Assembly: GCF_004358675.1 (NCBI RefSeq)
Contig: NZ_SMZO01000004.1
Coordinates: 1-64,000, forward strand
Length of the DNA: 64,000 bases
Reading direction: 5' to 3'
Source: Meridianimarinicoccus aquatilis
GTDB lineage: Bacteria > Pseudomonadota > Alphaproteobacteria > Rhodobacterales > Rhodobacteraceae
Made by a program: the position numbers and the translations under genes
Notes under the pieces: model-generated
Told to the model about the DNA's origin: nothing
The model's input: the letters and a program-made list of their open reading frames with translations, nothing else
The model's database searches: none
In this document: positions 1 to 7,886 of the stretch, piece after piece
Position numbering within the stretch: the stretch's first letter is position 1
How the letters are laid out: each line of letters begins with the position of its first letter

Positions 1-580
1 CCCCTCGGGTCCATTGGGCGCGCGGGGCATCGGCAAACACCCAACGCCAGAATTCGCGGCGCGCCGCCCGAGGCACACGCGCTGCGACCGCGTCGCGCAT
101 CCGACCTGCAAATGCTGCGAGACTGCCCAAGTTTGGCGTCAGCATTTGTTCGATCTGGGTTTTGATCTGGCGACCCAATACTGGCGCTGTGCCTTCGGTA
201 CCGATGGCGACCACCACCGGGTCGCGGTCCACGATAGACGGTGTGGTCATGTCGCACAGGGCAGGTTGGTCCACCACGTTGACTGGGCAGCGCGCGGCTT
301 TTGCCAATCCGTGCAGTGCGGCGTCGAAACCGGGGCATCCGGTCGCAACAAATGCCATCGCCGCAGTTTCGAACAGCGCTGCCGTGATCGGCCCTGTGTG
401 ATGCTCGGCCCGGCCCGAAGTCACAATGGCGGCCAGTTCGGTGTCTAGCTCTGGAGCGGCCAACACCAAACGTGCGTCAGTTTTCAAAAGCAACCGCGCC
501 TTTTGCGCGGCCTGTTCGCCGCCACCCGCTATGATGACCCTGCGGCCTGTGGTGCGGATGAACATTGGAAAGCTGTGCAT
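1..580 (-). CDS. cysG: Siroheme synthase CysG, N-terminal part (cut by window edge)
   Basis: The minus-strand reading frame starts at ATG 580 (GGAGAC about 5 bases upstream) and runs open off the left edge, giving about 193 residues. The N-terminus MHSFPMFIRTTGRRVIIAGG carries the Rossmann GGG motif of the precorrin-2 dehydrogenase/sirohydrochlorin ferrochelatase domain. Later come the short stretches VNVVDQPALCDMTTP and IGTEGTAPVLGRQIK, hallmarks of the CysG/Met8 family. In the family this domain oxidises precorrin-2 with NAD+ and inserts iron; the C-terminal uroporphyrinogen methyltransferase lies outside the window, so a Met8-only protein is not excluded. It is the last visible gene of the nitrate operon, 20 bases after the preceding gene. 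Siroheme is the cofactor of NirB, which explains its position. Confidence 0.93.
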   Translation of the reverse strand, partial: MHSFPMFIRTTGRRVIIAGGGEQAAQKARLLLKTDARLVLAAPELDTELAAIVTSGRAEHHTGPITAALFETAAMAFVATGCPGFDAALHGLAKAARCPVNVVDQPALCDMTTPSIVDRDPVVVAIGTEGTAPVLGRQIKTQIEQMLTPNLGSLAAFAGRMRDAVAARVPRAARREFWRWVFADAPRAQWTRG

Positions 581-600
581 GTGGGTCTCCAGTCTGGTCG

Positions 601-1575
601 TCAGGCGGCGACATCGCGGCGGCGGGACTCCCAAAGATCACGCGCGGCTTGTTCAGGGTGTGTAATGCCAGCCGTTTCGAGGGCAAGCGCGGCTGTGGAC
701 AGCACGATCGCTTCGGCAAAGGGGTCATGGACTGTGCCCTGCCAGATGTGGCCGAGTGTTTCGGGTGCAGACGGCGCATCGGCAAGGCGGCGGTGCGCGT
801 CCATCCGCTGACCGGTCAGCCCGGTCCAAGCCTGCCCGCTGCGCAGACCGAAGGTAACGATGTCCTTGGCGGGGTGATGTTCAAATTCGCCACCGCCGCC
901 CTTGAGAACGGTCAATCGGTCCAGTCCCAAAAGCTGCGCCGCATCCGCCTGCAATTCGCGATAGGATGGATGAAAGACGCCCTGCACGGCGGCGGTGGCC
1001 GCTGCCGGGTTCAGCATCCGGCACACCGTATTGACGCAGGAGCGCAGGCCAAGCACATCGCGCAAGCGTAGGAGCGCCATCAAGCGGGGCGACAGAACTT
1101 CCAGAGGAAGGTAGGCGATTCCATCGCGGGCAAGCTGATCTGCACTGTCCTCAAGGGTCGTGGCGGGCCTCAGGCCAATCGATGGCAACGCTGCCCGGAC
1201 CGAGGCTGCTGCGTCTTGATGGCTGTTCCAGCCATGCAGCAAAACCGGCACACCTGCATCTGCCACAAGGCGCGCGGCGAGAAGAAACCACGGCAATCCG
1301 CGTGTGCGCCCGGCGGCGTAACTTGGCCAATCAAGTGCGGGCCGCGCACCGGTCCACGCTCCACGGTTTGCCCGGCGGACTGCGGCTGCGAAACCGGCGA
1401 TTTCTTCTGCGGTTTCGCCTTTCATGCGCAACAGCATCAAAATCGCGCCGACCGCTTCGGGGGCTGCGTCCGGAGCCAGCATATGCGTCATTGCTGCGTC
1501 AGCTTCGGCTTGGGTAAACCCGCGCGCGCGCCCTTGTCCACGTGCCAGTATCTTCACATAAGGCGCGAGGGTCAT
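601..1575 (-). CDS. TrpD2/YbiB-like glycosyltransferase-family protein
   Basis: A 324-residue protein of the anthranilate phosphoribosyltransferase superfamily. The N-terminal helical domain is clear (AEAVGAILMLLRMKG-like region, residues about 35-70), and a glycine-rich VLKGGGGEFEHH stretch occupies the place of the family's later substrate loop. The PRPP-binding GTGGD motif of true TrpD is absent; that position reads SYAAGRTRGLPWF, as in the YbiB/TrpD2 group, whose E. coli member binds nucleic acid rather than making tryptophan. Start ATG 1575 overlaps the nasA stop by 4 bases (ATGA), so it is probably translationally coupled. It sits between nasA and cysG, a context that suggests a nitrate-related role, but no function is established by the sequence. 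Annotation as anthranilate phosphoribosyltransferase would be wrong. Confidence 0.85.
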   Translation of the reverse strand: MTLAPYVKILARGQGRARGFTQAEADAAMTHMLAPDAAPEAVGAILMLLRMKGETAEEIAGFAAAVRRANRGAWTGARPALDWPSYAAGRTRGLPWFLLAARLVADAGVPVLLHGWNSHQDAAASVRAALPSIGLRPATTLEDSADQLARDGIAYLPLEVLSPRLMALLRLRDVLGLRSCVNTVCRMLNPAAATAAVQGVFHPSYRELQADAAQLLGLDRLTVLKGGGGEFEHHPAKDIVTFGLRSGQAWTGLTGQRMDAHRRLADAPSAPETLGHIWQGTVHDPFAEAIVLSTAALALETAGITHPEQAARDLWESRRRDVAA

Positions 1576-4175
1576 TCCGCAGCCTCACGCGCGCGCGAGT
1601 TGGCCAGAAGCGTGGCAATCTCTGGCCTGCAAGACCCACAGTTCGTGCCTGCGGCCAAGGCTGCGCCAACGGCTTCGACCGTCATCAATCCATCGCTCTC
1701 AATGGCCGTCAGGATTGTATTCACGCCAACGCCAAAGCAGGCGCACAGCATCGGGCCGGGATCGGGCCTGTCCGCCGGCGCACGACCGGTCAGAACATCC
1801 TCATTGGGGAGGGTCGCAACGTAATCGCGCATCAGACCCAGTGGCTTCGGACCCGCAAATAGGGCCGAAATCAGCAGATCATTTTCGTAGAATGCCAAAC
1901 GGGCTACGCCGCGTGCCGGGTCGGTGACGACCTGCGCCTGAGCGTCCGGTAGGTCGAACAGGTTGCGCGCTGCGTCTTCCCAATCGGCGGGTATGGTTTG
2001 GCCTGCGAGTTCCATCCGCCAGCCTGTCGCGCTCGGTGCAACTGCCCAGTAGTCGCATGTTGGCGTCATGGGGCGTGCAGAGACGGCGAACCCGTACCAA
2101 GACGCGTTAAACGCTTTCGCGGCGCAGACGGCTGCCTTGCTTTCAGGTTGTCCCGAAAAGGGATCAGTTGCCCCGGCGACCAAAGCATCAATTCGGCCGG
2201 TCGGCGCGGTTTGACCCGTCCAGTGGATCGGTGCGAACAGCTCGCCTTGCCGGGTTGCATCGCTGATAGTGGCCCGCAGAACGGCACGGCCTGTTGGGGA
2301 TGTAACCTCAACAAGAGTGTCTGGTTCAATTCCCAGATTAACTGCATCAACCGGATGAATTTCGACAAAGGGTTCGGCCAAATGGGCGGACAAGCGCGGT
2401 GACAGCGAGGTGCGCGTCATAGTGTGCCAGTGATCCCGGACCCGGCCTGTGTTCAGCCGGAATGGAAAGCGCGGCGCGCGACGTGCATCGGGGGCACGCC
2501 AAGCCACTGGAACCATGCGCATCCGCTTGTCTGAATGGAACGATTGACCATCTGCAAAGAAGCGCCCACCGCGACGTCCGGCCACAGGCCAACGCGCAGG
2601 TGCCAAAGCATCAAACTCGGAATCGGTGATCTCTGCGAGGCCCGAGATGTCAAAATCGCGCCCAAAGCCGCCGGCAATCCCGGATAGCGCGGCGTGTTCG
2701 CGGAATATTTCGGCGCTGTTTGCGAAGTCGAACGCGGAACCAAAGCCCATGCGTTTAGCGACTTCGGCGATGTGCCACCAATCAGGCTTTGCCGCACCCG
2801 GAGCGGGCAGGACGGAGCGTTGCCGCGAGATGGTCCGGTCGGTGTTTGTGACTGTGCCATCCTTCTCGGCCCAGGCCGATGCGGGAAGAAGAACATCTGC
2901 AAGAACTGAGGTGTCCGTGGTTGCGGCAATTTCAGACACGACCGTGAAGTCACACCCCTTGATGGCGGCTTGGACTGCGTCAGCCTCTGGCAGTGTAACG
3001 GCAGGGTTGGTGTGCATGATCCAAAGCGCCTTGACCTGCCCCTTCGCAACGGCGCGAAAAAGATCGACCGCTTTCAGGCCCGGCCCTTCGGGTATCCGCG
3101 GGGCATCCCAAAAGTCCTTCACGGCGGTTCTGTGCGCCGCGTTTTCAATATCGAGATGGCACGCAAGCGTGTTGGCCAAGCCGCCGACTTCACGCCCTCC
3201 CATGGCGTTGGGTTGCCCGGTGACACTGAACGGGCCGCAGCCAGGCGTGCCGATACGCCCAGTGGCGAGGTGGCAATTGACGATCGAATTGACCTTGTCG
3301 GTGCCTGCGCTGGATTGGTTCACGCCTTGGCTGAAAATGGTCACGACGCGCTTTGTACCGATCCACATGCGGCAGAATTCATCCACTAAGTCTGATGAAA
3401 GCCCGGTTGGCTCGATGCTGTCAGCGCGCGCGGTTTCAAGCGCCGCGTCAAAGCCGTTCACATGAGACAGATACGTGCGATCAAGCGCGCCCGCCTCGGC
3501 GATTGCGGTCAACAGCCGGTTGAACAGGGCCACGTCAGAGCCGAGTTTCAACGGCAAGTGAAGGTCGGCTGCATCGCACGACGCCGTGCGGCGTGGGTCC
3601 ACCACGATGAGTTTCGTGCCACGTTTCTCTTTGGCCGCCAGAACCCGTTGATGCAGGATCGGATGGCACCATGCCAAGTTCGACCCAACAAGGACCACCA
3701 GATCGGCTTCGTCGAGATCCTCATAGGTGCCGGGCACAGTGTCAGTCCCGAAGGAGCGTTTATGACCGGCCACGGTTGAGGCCATGCAAAGTCGCGAATT
3801 GGTGTCGATATTGGCCGTGCCGACAAAGCCTTTCATGAATTTGTTGGCAACATAGTAATCTTCGGTCAGCATTTGCCCTGAGGCATAGAATGCGACGCTA
3901 TCCGGCCCGTGTTCAGCAATGGTCCTGCTGAACCGGTCCGCGACATGGTCCAAGGCGCTGTTCCAGTCAGTGTCTTGACCGTCTACTCGCGGGGCCAGCA
4001 AACGACCGGCCAGCCCCACCGTCTCGCCAAGGGCGGACCCTTTGGAGCAGAGCCGCCCGCGATTTGCAGGGTGATCGGGATCGCCTTTTACATCCAGCCC
4101 GCCCGCACCCTTTGGGGTAAGGAGAACGCCGCACCCGACGCCGCAATAGGGGCAGGTGGACCGGACGGAACTCAC
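1572..4175 (-). CDS. nasA: Assimilatory nitrate reductase catalytic subunit NasA
   Basis: An 867-residue cytoplasmic molybdenum enzyme reducing nitrate to nitrite. Residues 8-15 read CPYCGVGC and a fourth Cys follows in GRLCSKGSALGE near residue 44: the [4Fe-4S] ligands of the Nas/Nap branch of the DMSO reductase superfamily. A molybdopterin dinucleotide-binding domain lies around residues 560-680. The C-terminus adds a BFD-like [2Fe-2S] domain (CACFGVGVN ... GTNCGSCRPEI), which fits the longer NasA type that receives electrons through this extra cluster. Start is GTG 4175, overlapping the nirD stop (GTGA). There is no signal peptide, as expected for an assimilatory enzyme. Length agrees with family members of roughly 860-900 residues. 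Confidence 0.96.
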   Translation of the reverse strand: MSSVRSTCPYCGVGCGVLLTPKGAGGLDVKGDPDHPANRGRLCSKGSALGETVGLAGRLLAPRVDGQDTDWNSALDHVADRFSRTIAEHGPDSVAFYASGQMLTEDYYVANKFMKGFVGTANIDTNSRLCMASTVAGHKRSFGTDTVPGTYEDLDEADLVVLVGSNLAWCHPILHQRVLAAKEKRGTKLIVVDPRRTASCDAADLHLPLKLGSDVALFNRLLTAIAEAGALDRTYLSHVNGFDAALETARADSIEPTGLSSDLVDEFCRMWIGTKRVVTIFSQGVNQSSAGTDKVNSIVNCHLATGRIGTPGCGPFSVTGQPNAMGGREVGGLANTLACHLDIENAAHRTAVKDFWDAPRIPEGPGLKAVDLFRAVAKGQVKALWIMHTNPAVTLPEADAVQAAIKGCDFTVVSEIAATTDTSVLADVLLPASAWAEKDGTVTNTDRTISRQRSVLPAPGAAKPDWWHIAEVAKRMGFGSAFDFANSAEIFREHAALSGIAGGFGRDFDISGLAEITDSEFDALAPARWPVAGRRGGRFFADGQSFHSDKRMRMVPVAWRAPDARRAPRFPFRLNTGRVRDHWHTMTRTSLSPRLSAHLAEPFVEIHPVDAVNLGIEPDTLVEVTSPTGRAVLRATISDATRQGELFAPIHWTGQTAPTGRIDALVAGATDPFSGQPESKAAVCAAKAFNASWYGFAVSARPMTPTCDYWAVAPSATGWRMELAGQTIPADWEDAARNLFDLPDAQAQVVTDPARGVARLAFYENDLLISALFAGPKPLGLMRDYVATLPNEDVLTGRAPADRPDPGPMLCACFGVGVNTILTAIESDGLMTVEAVGAALAAGTNCGSCRPEIATLLANSRAREAAE

Positions 4176-4504
4176 GCCGCGTTCCTTTTGCGTACGGAGT
4201 CCCCTTCAATCAGAATGCGGCCGTTTTCGACCATGACAGGATACGTCGCGATCTGGCCTTCATCCGCGCCTTGTGCTTCGCCGGTTTCCAGCGACCAGAC
4301 CCAGTTATGGAGCGGGCAAGTGACCTTGCGATCATGCACGATCCCTTCGGATAGCGGGCCATTGCGATGGGCGCAGGTGTTGCTTGTGGCAAACACTTCT
4401 GCCTCTGCGGTGCGGAACAGGGCCACGCAGCCAACCGGTGTCTTTACAACCCGCGCCCCGCGAAGCGGCACATCTTCAATCGCACCAAGGTCAATCCAGC
4501 TCAT
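4172..4504 (-). CDS. nirD: Nitrite reductase small subunit NirD
   Basis: A 110-residue Rieske-fold protein, the small partner of assimilatory NADH-nitrite reductase. It contains the two cluster-binding half-motifs CAHRNGPLSEG and CPLHNWVWSLETG, with Cys-His in each. Many NirD proteins in enterobacteria have lost these ligands, so this copy probably holds a real [2Fe-2S] cluster. The protein starts MSWIDLGAIEDVPLRG with ATG 4504, overlapping the nirB stop by 4 bases (ATGA), and ends overlapping nasA by 4 bases. Stoichiometric coupling with NirB is therefore likely. Confidence 0.95.
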   Translation of the reverse strand: MSWIDLGAIEDVPLRGARVVKTPVGCVALFRTAEAEVFATSNTCAHRNGPLSEGIVHDRKVTCPLHNWVWSLETGEAQGADEGQIATYPVMVENGRILIEGDSVRKRNAA

Positions 4505-6936
4505 TCCGCAGCCTCCAGTGTGAGATCAGTCAAAGGCGCGAAGCGGCTGGCGCTTTCACGCGGCGTATGTTCGGCCCATGGGTCTGTGCGATAGATGGTC
4601 TGGCTCAGATCGAACCGTTCGACCAAAGCCTTGCGTTCCACATCGTCGGACAGGGTTTCGCGCACCCAGTCCAGTCCGACCTTGCCGACCCACTTATAGG
4701 CCCGGTCAAGATACTTGGCGTGTTCGCGGTAGAGTTGAATAGACGCCACGGTCCATTCGACGGCTTCGTCTTCGGTCGCCACCTTAACCAAGGGCTCTGT
4801 CTCTTTCAGGTCCATGCCAGCCGCACCGCCAACCCCAACTTCGAACCCTGAATCGACACAGATTATGCCGACGTCTTTGCAGGTCGCCTCGGCACAGTTG
4901 CGCGGGCAACCTGACACAGCCAGCTTGACCTTGTGCGGGGTCCACGACCCCCACAGGTACTTTTCCAGCCGAATGCCAAGGCCCGTGCTGTCCTGAGTGC
5001 CAAACCGGCAGTGGTCGGTTCCAACGCAAGTCTTCACTGTGCGCAGGCCTTTGGAATAGGCGTGGCCCGAAACCATGCCGGCCGCGTTCAAATCGGCCCA
5101 CATCGCGGGCAGGTCTTCGCCTTTCACGCCCAACAGGTCGATCCGCTGCCCGCCAGTGACTTTGACCGTTGGCACATCGTATTTGTCGGCGACATCGGCG
5201 ATTGCGCGCAACTCACTTGCCGATGTGATCCCACCCCACATCCGCGGAACGACAGAGAAAGTTCCGTCTTTCTGGATATTTGCATGCTTGCGTTCATTTA
5301 CGAAGCGGCTTTGTGGATCATCTTTGTATTCCACCGGCCAATCCGCCAGCAGGTAATAATTGATCGCCGGCCGGCACACGTGACAGCCATTGGGTGTGGA
5401 CCACCCCAGTTCTTGCCAAACCGCAGGTTGCGATTTGAGTTCCTGGGATTTGATCAAGCGGCGCACGTCTTCGTGGGACAGGTCGGTGCATCCACACACC
5501 GGTTGCGCTGTCGGCAGGGTGAAGTCATCGCCCAAGGTGGCTGCGAGAACCTGTTCGACAAGCCCGGTACAGGTACCGCAAGACGCACTGGCCTTGGTCG
5601 TGGCCCGGACGGCCCCAAGGTCGGTTGCACCGCCTTCGATGGCTTCAACGATCTGACCTTTACATACGCCGTTACAACCGCAGATTTCTGCGTCAGCTGG
5701 CAAGGCTGCAACGGCGGCCATAGGGTCCACTGAGGACCCTCCCTGGTAGGCAGGTCCGAAGATAAGAGACTCCCGCATGTCGGAAATGTCGGTCTCATCC
5801 TTGATCAGGCCAAAGAACCAGTTTCCGTCAGCGGTGTCGCCATACATCACCGCGCCGACAAGACGATCATCTTCAATCACCAAACGCTTGTAGATGCCCC
5901 GCGCCGGGTCGCGGAAAACGATATCTTCGCGGCCTGGACCTTCGGCGAAATCCCCCGCCGAGAACAGATCGCAGCCTGTGACTTTCAGCTTGGTCGAGAG
6001 TTGTTTCGGCATGAATGCCGCGTCGTCGCCCAAAAGCGTGGCCGCGAGTACCTTGGCTTGGTCGTACAACGGCGCCACGAGACCAAAGAGTTGCCCCGCG
6101 AATTCAACGCATTCCCCAACGGCATAGATGCTGTCGTCGGATGTGCGCATCTGGGCGTCCACGTTGATTGCGCGGTTGACCGTCAGGCCCGCCGCCTTGG
6201 CAACAGCGACAGACGGGCGGATGCCGACGGCCATCACGACCAGATCGGCAGGCAACATGGTGCCGTCTTCCAACTCGACCGCTTCCACCGCATCGGTGCC
6301 GCGAACGGCCTTGGTGGAAGCTTCGGTCATCACGGTGATGCCGCGGCGTTCCAGATCGGCGCGCAAAAGGTACCCCGCGGCTGCGTCCAACTGACGTTCC
6401 ATAAGGTGGCCAGAAAGGTGAAGGACAGTAACATCCATGCCGCGCAGGCGCAGACCTGCCGCCGCTTCGAGGCCAAGCAAGCCGCCGCCGATTACCACGG
6501 CGCGCGCGCCCGGCTTGCCGCAGGTGTCGATCATCTTGTTGGTGTCGTCGAGATCACGATAGGCGATCACACCGGGCAGATCGTGACCCGGGCAAGGGAT
6601 GATGAACGCGTCCGACCCAGTTGCGATGACCAGCCGGTCGTAAGGGACTTCGCCATTTTCTCCGACAACAATTTTGCGGTCGCGATCAATATTTACGACC
6701 CGCTCGCCAAAGCGGCAGGTGACGCCATGCTGCGCGTACCAATCGTCGTCGTGGGTGACGATTTCGGCATAGCTTTTCTCGCCGGACAGAACCGGTGACA
6801 GCATGATGCGGTTATAGTTCCCGCGCGGTTCCGCGTTGAACAGTGTGACCTCGAACGCGCCGGGGGCGGCGTCGAACAGATGTTCCAGAAGGCGGCCAGA
6901 GGCCATGCCTGCTCCGATAACGACAAGTTTTTCCAT
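4501..6936 (-). CDS. nirB: Nitrite reductase large subunit NirB
   Basis: An 811-residue NAD(P)H-nitrite reductase reducing nitrite to ammonium. It starts with a flavin-binding Rossmann motif (MEKLVVIGAGMASGRLLE) and has a second NAD-binding GGGLLGLEAAAGLRLRG near residue 150. Two BFD-like [2Fe-2S] Cys sets follow (CGCNGVCKG ... CGTC; CGC ... CHVC). The C-terminal siroheme/[4Fe-4S] domain carries TCVGTDHCRFG and the paired-Cys SGCPRNCAEA. I chose ATG 6936 because it is preceded by GAGGAAC and gives the family N-terminus; an in-frame start at 7005 would add 23 unrelated residues overlapping the preceding gene. It follows the GAF-like gene by 10 bases and overlaps nirD by 4. Confidence 0.96.
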   Translation of the reverse strand: MEKLVVIGAGMASGRLLEHLFDAAPGAFEVTLFNAEPRGNYNRIMLSPVLSGEKSYAEIVTHDDDWYAQHGVTCRFGERVVNIDRDRKIVVGENGEVPYDRLVIATGSDAFIIPCPGHDLPGVIAYRDLDDTNKMIDTCGKPGARAVVIGGGLLGLEAAAGLRLRGMDVTVLHLSGHLMERQLDAAAGYLLRADLERRGITVMTEASTKAVRGTDAVEAVELEDGTMLPADLVVMAVGIRPSVAVAKAAGLTVNRAINVDAQMRTSDDSIYAVGECVEFAGQLFGLVAPLYDQAKVLAATLLGDDAAFMPKQLSTKLKVTGCDLFSAGDFAEGPGREDIVFRDPARGIYKRLVIEDDRLVGAVMYGDTADGNWFFGLIKDETDISDMRESLIFGPAYQGGSSVDPMAAVAALPADAEICGCNGVCKGQIVEAIEGGATDLGAVRATTKASASCGTCTGLVEQVLAATLGDDFTLPTAQPVCGCTDLSHEDVRRLIKSQELKSQPAVWQELGWSTPNGCHVCRPAINYYLLADWPVEYKDDPQSRFVNERKHANIQKDGTFSVVPRMWGGITSASELRAIADVADKYDVPTVKVTGGQRIDLLGVKGEDLPAMWADLNAAGMVSGHAYSKGLRTVKTCVGTDHCRFGTQDSTGLGIRLEKYLWGSWTPHKVKLAVSGCPRNCAEATCKDVGIICVDSGFEVGVGGAAGMDLKETEPLVKVATEDEAVEWTVASIQLYREHAKYLDRAYKWVGKVGLDWVRETLSDDVERKALVERFDLSQTIYRTDPWAEHTPRESASRFAPLTDLTLEAAE

Positions 6937-6946
6937 CACATGTTCC

Positions 6947-7882
6947 TCAGCAATACCAGGCAACAATATGGGCGAGCTCGCCGCCCCGGTGGATCGGCAG
7001 GGCAACCATCATCTGATAGCCATTCGCGCCTGCGCCGGTTTGAGTTGTGGGCACACCAGTTCCCAGAACGCGGCCAATCGGACCCGACCAGGCCTTTGCC
7101 GTCTTTTCGTTTCCGGCATTTTCCGCATCCCAAAGCGGGCCTTCGCGTTCGCAGATCCCATCGATAAGTTTCGCTGTTCCGGGTGCGCCTGCCTTGGCGG
7201 CACGGGCATCCCAGATTTCAAACCGGCGCGCGATCGGTGTGCCCTTGGCGGAAAGAAGGGTCAGCACGAACGAGTCGCCGCCCGGAACCGGGATCGGAAG
7301 ACCCAGACCAGTGGTCAGACCGGCCTTGCCCGCGCTTTCGGAACGGATGAACCGGTAGCCGGACCCAAGGTCGCGCATCAGGATTGGCGTTTGCGCCGAC
7401 CACACACCGCCCGGAAGCCCCTGACCACGTGGGAACTGTGTGTGCTGGCTCACCCATTCGAAATGTGTCGCTGCGCCGTAGTAGCCGTCATTGAGGGCGA
7501 GCACGCCGTCTTTTTCGGCCCAAACCTCAATCGCGCCGGTGCGCACGGCATCGTCGGCGCACAGCACGACCAGAACCGCCTTGAGCTTGCTGCCAGCAAA
7601 CACGGGAACTGCGACCGCTGCGGTCAGACCAACCGCTTTCGCGGCCTCGGTGCGCTTGAAATACGAGCCATCAAATTCCTTGAGGACGACAGGGCGCTCT
7701 TCGGACCATGCGCGTCCGGGAAGACCTTCGCCTTTGGCAAAACTTTCTTGGCGAGACGCCTCGGCAAACGCTTCGTGCGGGCCATACGCGCCGTTTGCCA
7801 GTGTCAGGCGATCCCCTTCAGGCACCCAGACTTCGGCAACTTCGATGAACGTTTGTTCAGCGGTGTCCAATATAGTTTCCAT
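6947..7882 (-). CDS. Triple GAF-like repeat protein in the nitrate operon
   Basis: A 311-residue soluble protein of unknown function between nrtCD and nirB. Three related modules can be seen by eye. Each begins with a short EVW/EIW strand (EVAEVW near 15, AIEVW near 118, FEIW near 220). Modules one and two share a GxGLPGxxW turn (KGEGLPGRAWSEERP; RGQGLPGGVWSAQTP) and a later xxVPV/LPIPV strand; module three has the shortened equivalent SGPIGRVLGTGVP and ends VALPIHRGGELAHIV. This spacing suits GAF-type ligand-binding domains. No catalytic or DNA-binding domain is visible. The ATG at 7882 was preferred over an upstream in-frame TTG at 7900 that would overlap nrtCD. Operon position suggests nitrate or nitrite sensing, or a chaperone-like role for the reductases; this is inference only. 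Confidence 0.8.
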   Translation of the reverse strand: METILDTAEQTFIEVAEVWVPEGDRLTLANGAYGPHEAFAEASRQESFAKGEGLPGRAWSEERPVVLKEFDGSYFKRTEAAKAVGLTAAVAVPVFAGSKLKAVLVVLCADDAVRTGAIEVWAEKDGVLALNDGYYGAATHFEWVSQHTQFPRGQGLPGGVWSAQTPILMRDLGSGYRFIRSESAGKAGLTTGLGLPIPVPGGDSFVLTLLSAKGTPIARRFEIWDARAAKAGAPGTAKLIDGICEREGPLWDAENAGNEKTAKAWSGPIGRVLGTGVPTTQTGAGANGYQMMVALPIHRGGELAHIVAWYC

Positions 7883-7886
7883 GATT

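Noticed and set aside
14-448. 144-codon plus-strand reading frame
   Set aside because: Shadow of cysG; composition and lack of start signal fit an antisense frame in GC-rich DNA.
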